From assembly GCA_036732565.1 (NCBI GenBank), contig DAINCF010000400.1, positions 1-6,626 of the forward strand: a stretch of 6,626 nucleotides of DNA, given 5' to 3'. Positions 1 through 6,626 of the stretch are shown here, piece by piece. The notes below the pieces were generated by a model, which worked only from the letters and a program-made list of their open reading frames with translations, was not told the DNA's origin and did not search any database. The DNA comes from JAIVJN01 sp036732565 (lineage in GTDB: Bacteria > Acidobacteriota > Vicinamibacteria > Vicinamibacterales > UBA2999). The translations under genes and the position numbers were made by a program. Each line of letters begins with the position of its first letter. Positions within the stretch are counted from its first letter, which is position 1.

Positions 1-116
1 CTTTAGCCGGCCCTGGTCCGCCTGAAGGCGGACCCCACGCAAGATTGGCAAACCCCAATGGTACGTGGGGGCCGGCTTCAGCCGGCCCTCGACATCAGCG
101 TCAGGCGGACCTGCGC
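1..116. repeat. Mosaic of GC-rich palindromes downstream of the permease gene
   Basis: This non-coding stretch is almost entirely inverted repeats. Positions 1-13 look like the right half of a GGCCGGC/GCCGGCC hairpin cut by the window edge. Positions 15-34 read GGTCCGCCTGAAGGCGGACC, a 9-bp stem with a 2-nt loop. CCCCACG (33-39) pairs with CGTGGGG (64-70), and inside it ATTGG (44-48) pairs with CCAAT (55-59). GGGCCGGCT (69-77) pairs with AGCCGGCCC (80-88). At 98-116 a shorter bulged stem contains half of the GGTCCGCC unit. Two hairpin families therefore alternate, as in REP/BIME-type interspersed elements. None of the stems is followed by a T-tract on either strand, so they do not look like intrinsic terminators, although they could stop exonucleases at the 3' end of the minus-strand transcript. 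Family membership is inferred; the palindromes are directly visible. Confidence 0.7.
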
Positions 117-119
117 TAG

Positions 120-2650
120 TTACTCGGCCCGGAGCGTCAGGAGCGGGCGCCGTTGCAGCACCTCCCACGACGCGATGACGCCGACCAGGGCCACGAGCAG
201 CGCGCTGATGGCGATGCCGGCGAGGCTGAGAAGCGGACTGGGCCGCCAGGGGATGTCCAGCGCAAAGCGGCTGATGGCCCACGTCAGCGCCAGCGCCCCG
301 ACGGAGCCGATGGTGCCGGCGAGCGCGCCCAGCACCCCGTATTCGAGCAGCAGAATCGTGCTGATCAGCCGCCGCGTGGCCCCGAGCGTCTTGAAGATCG
401 CCCCCTCGTAGATGCGACGGAACTTGGTCATCGCCACTGCCCCAATCAGAATCATCAAGCCGCTGATGACCACGAGCGTGCCGACGACGGTCACCGCCAG
501 CGTGACGTTGTCGACGACGGTCTTGATCGCCGACAGCACTTCCCTGCCATCGATCACCGACACGTTCGGAAAGTCGGTGACGAGCGCCGCCTGCAGCCGT
601 CCGCGCGCCGTCGGGTCGGTCGGGCCGCGCAGGAACGAGAGGTACGAGTGCGGCGCCGCGTCGAGGAGGCCGGGGCGGAATACGAACATGAAGCCGCCAC
701 CGCGGGCGTCGGACCAGTTGACGCGCCGCACGCTGGTGACCCGCGCCGAGATGGTCCGACCCAGCACGTCGAAGCGCATCAGGTCGCCGACGACGATGCC
801 GAAGCGCTCGCTGATGCTCTCCTCGATCGAGACTTCGCCGTCACTGGATGGTGCGTCACCCCAGAACTGTCCGGCCGTCACGGCCTCGTTGCGCTCGAGC
901 TGCGGTCGATAGGTGATCGTGTACTCGCGCGCCAGCCAGCCGCGCCCGCGCACATCCTCGTAGTTGTCCAGCGTGAGGTCACGTCCCTGTACGCCGGTCA
1001 CGCGCGCGCGCAGCACCGGCACGAGCCGCGGCGAAGGCACACCCGCCGGCTGACGTGACACCAACAACGCGCGCAGCGGCTCGACCTGATCGCGTTGGAT
1101 ATCCAGCAGGAACATGTCGGGCGCGTCCTCGGCCAGCTCGATGCTGAACTCGCGAATCAGGCTGTCCTGCAGCGACCGGACGCCGACGATGAAGAAGCTG
1201 CCGAGGCCCACGGCCAACAGCACGATGCGCGCCTGGCTGCCCGGGCGACTGAGCTGGAGAACCGCATGGCGCAGGGCGAACCACCGTGATTGCGCGAGGG
1301 GCGAGATCGCCTTGATCAGCAGCAGGCCCGCGAAGTGCAGCACCACCGCGGTCGCGACGAACCCCGCGGCGACGACGAGACCCACACGCAGGGAGCCCGC
1401 TTGCCACACCGCCAGTGCGATGAGGCCGGTGCCGACCGCGATGGTGACCGCGATCTGTATCAGGTCCGGTCGCCGGTTTCCCGACTCGTCGCGCAGCAAA
1501 ATCGATGGTTTGACGTGACGCACGTCGAGCAGCGGCACCAGCGAGAACAAGATCGACGCCAGCAGGCCGATGCCGGCGCCCTGCGCCACCGCCGGCCAGG
1601 TGAGCCCATAGGTCACCGCCACGCCCGGTGTAGCCGCGGCGGCGACGGACGCGGGAATCGCCGCGATCGCGGCGGCGGCCAGCACGATCCCCAGCACGCT
1701 CCCGGCCAGGCCGAGCGCGATCACCTGCGTCATGTAGATCGCCAGCAGCTGCGATGCCCGTGCGCCCACGCACTTGAGAATCGCGATGCTGCGGATCTTC
1801 TGCTGCACGAACACGCGCGTGACGCTCGACACGCCGATGCCGCCGAGGATGACGATGACCAGGCCGACGAGGCTCAAGTAGTTTTCCGCGCGAAGGAAGT
1901 CTTCACCGATATCGTCATCGACCGCTTTGTACGACCGGACGCGCAGGAACGAATTGCGCAAATCGTCTCTGAGCGCGGTGACGAGACCGTCCAGCGTTTC
2001 GTCGGGCACCTTGACCAGGCGCTGATAGGTGGCGCGGCTGCCGAACGACAACAGCCCCGTCTTGCGAAAATCCGTGAGATCGACGAACACCCGCGGCCCC
2101 AGGCTGAACGCACCCAATCGCCTTCCCGGCTCGGACTCGACGACGCCGCGAATGGTGAACTCGTGCGTGCCGATCATCAGGTTGTCCCCGACCTCCAGCC
2201 CGAGTTGCGCGAGCAGCTCCGGTCGCACCAGCGCCCCGAACGACCGCAGCAGGTCGTGCGAAAACGGCACGCCGCCGCTCAAGCGCAGCGCGCCATGCAG
2301 GGGAAACCCCGGATCGATGGCCCGTAGCTCCACCATGCGCGACCGTTGTGTCGTCGTCGCCGGCCTCACCATCGTCGGCAGCTCGATGGCGTGGACGCTC
2401 GTCGCCCCGGCTTGAGTGAGCTGTTGCTCGATCTTGGCCGTGAGATCGGCCGGCGGCGGCTGATTGCTCGACAGAATCAGATCGGCCGCGATCAGCGCCC
2501 GCGCTTCTCCCGAGAAGACGTTCCGCGCGCTTTGGATGACCGAGCGCAGCGCGACGATCGCGCCGACGCCGATCGAGATGCACAGAAAGAAGAACAGCAG
2601 GCGCCGCCACGACGCGCGCATTTCGCGCACGGCCATGCGCGCCACGAACA

Positions 2651-2651
<1 letters not shown>
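120..2651 (-). CDS. ybbP: ABC transporter permease, YbbP-like, two FtsX-type domains
   Basis: This is the membrane subunit of a MacB/LolCDE-superfamily (type VII) ABC transporter, and its overall layout and several local motifs resemble E. coli YbbP. The protein has 843 residues from the ATG at 2651. About ten hydrophobic segments are visible, near residues 18-37, 257-282, 302-334, 349-375, 397-417, 421-447, 474-494, 714-742, 761-794 and 804-829. Two large extracytoplasmic domains lie at about 39-255 and 496-712. The two FtsX-type cores carry the usual cytoplasmic coupling sequences, AILKCVGA (around 290-297) and IFKTLGA (around 752-758). YbbP-like signatures include PDMFLLDI, VPVLRARVTG, GEVSIEESI and TSVRRVNW. 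I chose the ATG over the TTG one codon upstream because it makes a TGATG overlap with the ATPase stop and has a GGAGGG Shine-Dalgarno 8 nt away. MacB-family pumps use ATP hydrolysis for mechanical work across the membrane (mechanotransmission) and do not form a classic import channel. The substrate is unknown; the adjacent lipolytic enzyme suggests a lipid or hydrophobic ester. Confidence 0.93.
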
Positions 2652-3432
<781 letters not shown>

Positions 3433-3436
<4 letters not shown>

Positions 3437-4182
3437 TTGGTTGTCGTGGGCGATGAGAGCGCGGGCGCTAGCGCTCTCCACACCGTGTTGGCCATCAGCT
3501 CGGCGCCGCGCGTGTTGGGATGAATGCCGTCCGACTGATTCAGCGATGCCACACCAGCGACGTCCAGGAGCAGGAACGGAATCAGCGGAATGTCATGCTC
3601 GCGCGCCAGCTCCTGGTAGCTCACCCGAAACGCCGACGCGTACTCCGGGCCGTTGTTCGGGGGCGCTTCCATGCCCGCGAGAATCACCGTGACGTTGCGG
3701 GCGGCGCAGCGCTCGATGATCGTCGACAGATTGCGCCGCATCGCGTCGACCGGCAAGCCACGCAAGCCGTCATTGGCGCCCAGCGCGAGGACCAGAATCT
3801 TGGCGTTGCCCTCGAGCGACCAGTCGAGTCGGCGAAGCCCGCCGGCCGATGTGTCGCCCGACACGCCGGCATTCACGACCTCGTACTCGTATCCTTCGCG
3901 ATCGAGACGCGCCTGGATCAGGGACGGGTAACTCTCGCGCTCGGGTAAGCCAAGACCGGCCGTGAGGCTGTCGCCAAGAAACACGATGCGAGGGGTCCCG
4001 GCCGGGCGACCCGATCGGCCAACCGCTTCATTCGCGCTGCCACTCGCCGGGGAGGGTGCCGTGCTCGGCGACGCCCCTGCCGCTGAGCCCGCGCGCGGCG
4101 GAGCGTCACCGCCAGCCCCACAGGCGACGACAAGGGAACCCACGATGAGGGCGAGAAAAGAGAGGAAGGCCTTGCGAAGCAC
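3433..4182 (-). CDS. tesA: TesA-like SGNH/GDSL esterase, predicted lipoprotein
   Basis: This is a lysophospholipase/arylesterase/thioesterase of the SGNH family, 249 residues long. The four conserved blocks are visible: block I GDSL with nucleophile Ser72, block II Gly in NAGVSGDTSAGG (around 104-115), block III GAND with oxyanion Asn137, and block V DGIHP with Asp218 and His221. The pieces LGANDGLRG and DGIHPN are very close to E. coli TesA. The N-terminus (MLRKAFLSFLALIVGSLVVAC) is a lipoprotein signal with lipobox VVAC and acylated Cys21. A low-complexity Ala/Ser/Pro/Gly linker (about 22-62) then tethers the catalytic domain. Gly at +2 would favour outer-membrane sorting under the E. coli rule. 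GTG at 4182 is the only start that keeps the signal peptide; an in-frame stop lies five codons upstream. The gene overlaps the downstream ATPase start by ATGA. Classic TesA is a soluble periplasmic protein, so the lipid anchor is a notable difference. The natural substrate is not determinable from sequence. Confidence 0.93.
3455..3478 (-). other. Stem-loop just upstream of the ABC ATPase start
   Basis: GAGAGCGC (3455-3462) pairs with GCGCTCTC (3471-3478) around an 8-nt loop, giving a perfect 8-bp GC-rich stem. The alternative inner palindrome GCGCTAGCGC (3465-3474) competes with it. The element sits in the last codons of the esterase gene, about 19 nt before the ATPase ATG. It might influence reinitiation at the coupled junction. 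It could also be a by-product of high-GC coding sequence. Confidence 0.4.
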
Positions 4183-4201
4183 GTATGGACCCGCTTACTC
4201 G

Positions 4202-4207
4202 ATTATA
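4202..4207 (-). promoter_or_regulatory. Candidate -10 box for the esterase-ABC cluster
   Basis: On the minus strand the sequence is a perfect TATAAT, 19 nt before the GTG at 4182, so a transcript would have a leader of about 12 nt. AT-rich hexamers are rare in this GC-rich region, which makes it stand out. No convincing -35 is seen at 16-18 nt spacing; that position is filled by the palindromic repeat. The gene has no strong Shine-Dalgarno. Confidence 0.45.
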
Positions 4208-4208
4208 C

Positions 4209-4259
4209 GTAGGGGCGTTCGCGGGCGTTTCGTAGGGGGTGGTTCGCGAACCGCCCTAC
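4209..4259. repeat. Palindromic repeat, imperfect copy plus a degenerate half copy
   Basis: Positions 4232-4259 form a hairpin of the same type as the perfect palindrome at 5054-5081. The core GGTTCGCGAACC (4241-4252) is a perfect 12-bp palindrome, and the outer arms GTAGGG and CCCTAC pair with a bulged G and a G-T pair between them. To its left, 4209-4231 begins GTAGGGGCGTTCGCG and then diverges, so it looks like a damaged or partial copy in direct orientation. The TAG stop codon of the phosphatase gene (minus strand, 4258-4256) lies inside the right arm. The elements resemble REP-type sequences; the family is not identified. Confidence 0.7.
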
Positions 4260-5011
4260 TCCACACTGAGGACCAGCGCGGTCACGTTGTCCGTCGTCCC
4301 ATGAGCCAAGGCCATCTCGACGATGCCGAGCGCCGACCGGTCGGGACTCGTGCCCGTGCTCACCATATCAGCGAGCGTCATCTCGCTCGCGTAGCCGTGC
4401 ACGCCGTCGGTGCACAGCAGAAAGCGGTCCCCGGCCTGCAGCGCTTCTTCACGCAACGTCGGCATGAGCTCTTCGTTGACGCCGACGACGCTGGTCAGCA
4501 CGTGGCGCATGGGATGGGAAGCCACCGGCGAATCGTTTTCGCTTCCGGCCGCCAGCAGAGCGGACAGCCAGGTGTCATCACGCGTGAGGAGCTCGAGCTT
4601 ACGGTTCCGCCACCGGTAGATGCGACTGTCTCCGACGCTGGCGAGCACCGCGCGATCGTCGACCGCCAGAATCGCCACCACCGTGGTCCCCATGCCGCTG
4701 AACGCCGCGTGGGCCACGCTTTCCCTGTGTACACGCCGGTTCGCGAGCCGGACGGCGGTCGCCAGGCGGTTGGCCTCCATCGACCAGGCCGGCTCCAGGC
4801 CGAACGGCCAGGTCAAATCCCGCGCGTCGCGACTCTGTTCCACGAACGCCGTGACGCTTTCGACCGCGAGATGCGACGCGACCTCGCCGGCGTTGTGGCC
4901 TCCCATCCCATCCGCAACGATGAACAGGCCCAGGTCGAGATCCCAGTGCAGCCAGTCCTGGTTGAGCGGGCGCGGACCGCTATCTGTGCGGCCTCCGGCG
5001 GTCAATCGCAT
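4256..5011 (-). CDS. PP2C-family Ser/Thr protein phosphatase (PPM, Stp1/PrpC type)
   Basis: This is a single-domain metal-dependent phosphatase of 251 residues that removes phosphate from Ser/Thr residues of proteins, in bacteria often opposing Hanks-type kinases. Motifs appear in order: GRTDSGPRPLNQD with metal ligand Asp19, VADGMGGHNAGE with Asp34 and Gly35, GMGTT (106-110), VGDSRIYRW (126-134), LTRDDTW (142-148), VLTSVVG (171-177), GDRFLLCTDG with Asp202, and TDNVTALVL with Asp241. All expected metal-binding aspartates are present and there is no membrane segment, so it should be an active cytosolic enzyme. The DGVHGYAS sequence replaces the commoner DGLTD-type segment, a variation seen within the family. 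I chose ATG 5011 because the domain begins there and AGGA lies 6 nt upstream; GTG 5047 would add 12 residues of no evident function. No kinase is encoded in the window. It is divergent from the TPR gene. Confidence 0.93.
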   Translation of the reverse strand: MRLTAGGRTDSGPRPLNQDWLHWDLDLGLFIVADGMGGHNAGEVASHLAVESVTAFVEQSRDARDLTWPFGLEPAWSMEANRLATAVRLANRRVHRESVAHAAFSGMGTTVVAILAVDDRAVLASVGDSRIYRWRNRKLELLTRDDTWLSALLAAGSENDSPVASHPMRHVLTSVVGVNEELMPTLREEALQAGDRFLLCTDGVHGYASEMTLADMVSTGTSPDRSALGIVEMALAHGTTDNVTALVLSVE

Positions 5012-5023
5012 TCGGAATCCTGG

Positions 5024-5029
5024 ATTATA
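5024..5029 (-). promoter_or_regulatory. Candidate -10 box for the PP2C gene
   Basis: On the minus strand this is a perfect TATAAT, 12 nt before the ATG at 5011. A normal start site would leave a leader of only about 5-6 nt, so the AGGA at 5021-5018 would fall largely outside the mRNA. No -35 match is visible at normal spacing. Either the transcript is nearly leaderless or the hexamer is not the functional -10. Confidence 0.4.
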
Positions 5030-5053
5030 GCTAGGCTTCGCCGTCACGACGAG

Positions 5054-5081
5054 GTAGGGGCGGCTCGCGAGCCGCCCCTAC
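5054..5081. repeat. Perfect 28-bp GC-rich palindrome
   Basis: The left arm GTAGGGGCGGCTCG (5054-5067) is exactly complementary to the right arm CGAGCCGCCCCTAC (5068-5081) with no spacer. It lies between the divergent phosphatase and TPR genes, upstream of both candidate -10 boxes. A related, imperfect copy is at 4232-4259, at the other end of the phosphatase gene. Two copies of the same palindrome in adjacent gaps point to an interspersed repeat more than to a gene-specific operator. Confidence 0.8.
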
Positions 5082-5111
5082 ACCGCCTCGCGTAGGAGAG
5101 CCTTATTCTGG

Positions 5112-5128
5112 CCCCGCTTCCGCCGGGG
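5112..5128. repeat. Short inverted repeat upstream of the TPR promoter
   Basis: CCCCG (5112-5116) and CGGGG (5124-5128) flank a 7-nt spacer, 13 nt before the extended -10. It could be an operator half-site pair or a weak hairpin. In DNA this GC-rich such short repeats arise often, so the call is tentative. Confidence 0.25.
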
Positions 5129-5140
5129 TGACTGGATACT

Positions 5141-5149
5141 TGGTATACT
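5141..5149 (+). promoter_or_regulatory. Extended -10 promoter for the TPR gene
   Basis: TGG followed by TATACT fits the extended -10 form (TGn plus a five-of-six TATAAT match). No -35 hexamer is visible 16-18 nt upstream, which is acceptable for extended -10 promoters. A start 7-8 nt downstream falls at 5156-5157, on the GTG start codon. A similar sequence, TGGATACT (5133-5140), lies directly upstream and makes a near-tandem duplication of the element. Confidence 0.55.
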
Positions 5150-5156
5150 ACGCGCC

Positions 5157-6626
5157 GTGGTCAGCGCCGCCCTCCAGCCCGTCATGGGTCGCGCCAGCGC
5201 CCTGCTCGAGCGCGGCCAGGCAGCCTCCGTTATCGAACTGCTGACGCCTATTCTGCGCTCGCCGTCGCTGAAGCGCGAGGACGAGCTGCTGGTCCGCGCC
5301 GCCTTGACCGAGGCCCACCTGCTCCGGGGGGAGCTGCCCCAGGCCAGCTCCATTCTTGGTCGTTCGCCCGATACCATCCGCGAGCCCGTCGCGCCCGTCG
5401 TGCTCTCCACTCTCTGGCGTCTCCATGGTCGCATCGCGTTCGGCCGCGGCGAGCAGTCACGCGCCATCGCGTTGCATGGACGGGCGTTGAAACAAGCCGA
5501 GACCGCCCACGATTCCCGATCGATCGGCCTCGCCCATTTCGAGCTCGGGCTCTGCTACAAGCAGGTCGGCGATCAGGCCATTATCCGCGAGCACATCTCG
5601 GAAGCGGCCGCCGCTCTTCATGCCGCCGGCGATCGTCGTCACCTCGCGCTCGTGCATTCGATGTCGGGCACCAGTCTGGCGCAGGCCGGGCGCTTCGACG
5701 AAGCGATGACGGCGATGCGGCACGCCGAACGGCTGGCCACCGCCATCGGCGCCGATGACGTGCTGGCCACCGTCTGCGGCAACCAGGCCATCGTCGCGCT
5801 GTTCCGCCATCACTACGAGCAGGCGCAAGCGCTCGCCGAGCGCGCCGTCAGCTTGCACGAGTCCGTCGGACAGACGCCGGGCCTGGCGATCGCCTTGGCT
5901 ACGCTCGGTCAGATCGCCGTCCGCATGGGCGACCTCCAACGCGCCGATGTCGTGCTCCATCGCGCGCTGGATGCGCGGAGCTCCGTGCAGTTCCACGAGA
6001 CGACGGGCGCGGTCTACGACACGCTGGCGCAGATGTCCTTGATGCGCGGCGACCACCAGCACGCGGCCGATTATCTCCGTCAGGCGGGCGAAGCGTACGG
6101 TGCCTACGGCAAGGAAACCAGTCGATGGTACGAGTGGTCGGTGCGGATGATCACGGCCCGTCTGGCGACGCGCCGCGGTGACTTCGAAGAGGCGCTGCGC
6201 ATGGCGCATGACATCGCGCGGACGCCGGGCGCGCCGCCGGGCGAAGTGCTCGAATCGCATCTGCTGGCGACTGAAGCCCTGCTGGCCGCGAACCGCGTCG
6301 AAGAAGCGCACGCCCGACTGGCAGAGGTCGAAGACTCCTTGACGCCGCGCGCGACGCCGGGCGCCTGGGGCGAGTTTCTCCGCCTGCGCGGCTTGCTGCA
6401 CGCCCGCGAGGGCCGCACCACCGAGGCGTACCACGACATTGCGCAGAGCACGAGCGTGTTCGATCTCGTCGGCGAGCGGTATCAGGCCGGCGTGAGTCAA
6501 CTGGAGCTGGGACATCTCGCCGCACGCGCGGGCGCGCGCTCGACCGCCGAGCGGCACTATCAGCATGCGGCGACGGTGTTCGAAGCGCTCGGCGCCAGTC
6601 GGGATCTCGAGGCCGCACACGCGGCA
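5157..6626 (+). CDS. TPR-repeat protein, 3' end outside the window
   Basis: An uninterrupted 490-codon frame runs from GTG 5157 to the window edge without a stop, so the gene is partial. It is almost wholly helical tetratricopeptide-type repeats. From about residue 123 the units start every 40 residues (123, 163, 203, 243, 283, 323, 363, 403, 443), each with small residues and a turn in register, for example LGQIAVRMGDLQRADVVLHRAL and LGHLAARAGARSTAERHYQHA. Residues 1-122 contain less regular helical pairs (MGRASALLERGQAASVIELL). The 40-residue spacing is longer than the canonical 34 and is typical of MalT/SARP-type and related signalling solenoids. There is no signal peptide or membrane segment, so it should act in the cytosol as a protein-binding scaffold or sensor. 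The missing C-terminus may hold an output domain such as a GAF/sigma-54 AAA+, kinase or cyclase domain; this cannot be seen. The start is supported by the extended -10 and lack of a Shine-Dalgarno; ATG at codon 10 (5184) is the alternative. Confidence 0.85.
   Translation, partial: MVSAALQPVMGRASALLERGQAASVIELLTPILRSPSLKREDELLVRAALTEAHLLRGELPQASSILGRSPDTIREPVAPVVLSTLWRLHGRIAFGRGEQSRAIALHGRALKQAETAHDSRSIGLAHFELGLCYKQVGDQAIIREHISEAAAALHAAGDRRHLALVHSMSGTSLAQAGRFDEAMTAMRHAERLATAIGADDVLATVCGNQAIVALFRHHYEQAQALAERAVSLHESVGQTPGLAIALATLGQIAVRMGDLQRADVVLHRALDARSSVQFHETTGAVYDTLAQMSLMRGDHQHAADYLRQAGEAYGAYGKETSRWYEWSVRMITARLATRRGDFEEALRMAHDIARTPGAPPGEVLESHLLATEALLAANRVEEAHARLAEVEDSLTPRATPGAWGEFLRLRGLLHAREGRTTEAYHDIAQSTSVFDLVGERYQAGVSQLELGHLAARAGARSTAERHYQHAATVFEALGASRDLEAAHAA

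Noticed and set aside
15..88. Intrinsic terminator for the minus-strand operon
   Set aside because: The stems are strong but no T-tract follows any of them on either strand.
1..116. CRISPR array
   Set aside because: The repeated units are short hairpins of differing families with no constant spacer length.
58..411. Plus-strand open frame starting in the repeat mosaic
   Set aside because: It begins inside hairpin DNA and runs antisense to the permease C-terminus, with no domain and no ribosome binding site.
1290..2327. Plus-strand open frame of 345 codons inside the permease gene
   Set aside because: Antisense to a recognisable permease; the composition is hydrophilic Arg/Asp/Gln-rich, typical of GC-driven spurious frames.
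3437..3481. Upstream start for the ABC ATPase giving 15 more residues
   Set aside because: The extension overlaps the esterase C-terminus by 48 nt, adds nothing to the ATPase fold, and the ATGA overlap at 3436 is a typical coupled start.
5054..5081. Gene-specific operator for a dimeric regulator
   Set aside because: A related copy occurs at 4232-4259 at the end of a gene, which favours an interspersed repeat; an operator role is not excluded.
3962..5095. Plus-strand open frame of 377 codons across the esterase start and phosphatase gene
   Set aside because: It crosses two well-supported minus-strand genes and their intergenic repeats and has shadow-like composition rich in Arg, His and Gln.
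5457..6620. Minus-strand open frame of 387 codons opposite the TPR gene
   Set aside because: It is an antisense shadow: Arg/Ala/Gln/His-rich with no recognisable fold, while the plus-strand frame shows regular TPR repeats over the same bases.

Overview
The window is high-GC bacterial DNA with dense coding. Five protein genes fill almost all of it. Four are on the minus strand and one is on the plus strand, and that one runs off the right edge. GC-rich palindromic repeats occupy the gaps between genes. Base composition, a diderm-type lipoprotein/ABC cluster, frequent GTG starts and abundant short GC-rich palindromes suggest a Gram-negative-type, environmental high-GC bacterium. My best guess is Acidobacteriota (Vicinamibacteria-like), but this rests on overall impression and not on a marker gene.

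Layout, left to right. Positions 1-119 hold a mosaic of GC-rich hairpins downstream of the minus-strand cluster. Positions 120-4182 (minus) are a tight three-gene cluster, read in the order tesA-like lipoprotein esterase (4182-3433), ybbA-like ABC ATPase (3436-2651), ybbP-like ABC permease (2651-120). The first junction is an ATGA overlap and the second is TGATG, so the genes are probably translationally coupled. In E. coli the tesA and ybbA-ybbP homologues are adjacent but divergent; here they form one unit. Positions 4183-4255 are a short gap with a candidate -10 and palindromic repeats. Positions 4256-5011 (minus) encode a PP2C-type Ser/Thr phosphatase with all its metal-site motifs. Positions 5012-5156 are a divergent promoter region with a perfect 28-bp palindrome and an extended -10. 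From 5157 to the end (plus) an uninterrupted 490-codon frame encodes a tetratricopeptide-repeat protein with a strikingly regular 40-residue period. Its C-terminal, probably effector, part lies outside the window.

How the genes may work together. The esterase and the YbbAP-type transporter plausibly form one envelope system in which the ABC transporter presents lipid-like or hydrophobic substrates to a membrane-tethered hydrolase. The phosphatase and the divergent TPR protein share a control region and may belong to one signalling circuit, but this is only inferred from position. The sequence shows no CRISPR array, RNA gene, insertion sequence or clear phage gene. The points most worth a second look are the apparently leaderless TPR gene with its 40-residue periodic solenoid, the palindromes bracketing the phosphatase gene (one supplies its stop codon), and the lipoprotein form of the TesA-like enzyme fused transcriptionally to YbbAP.
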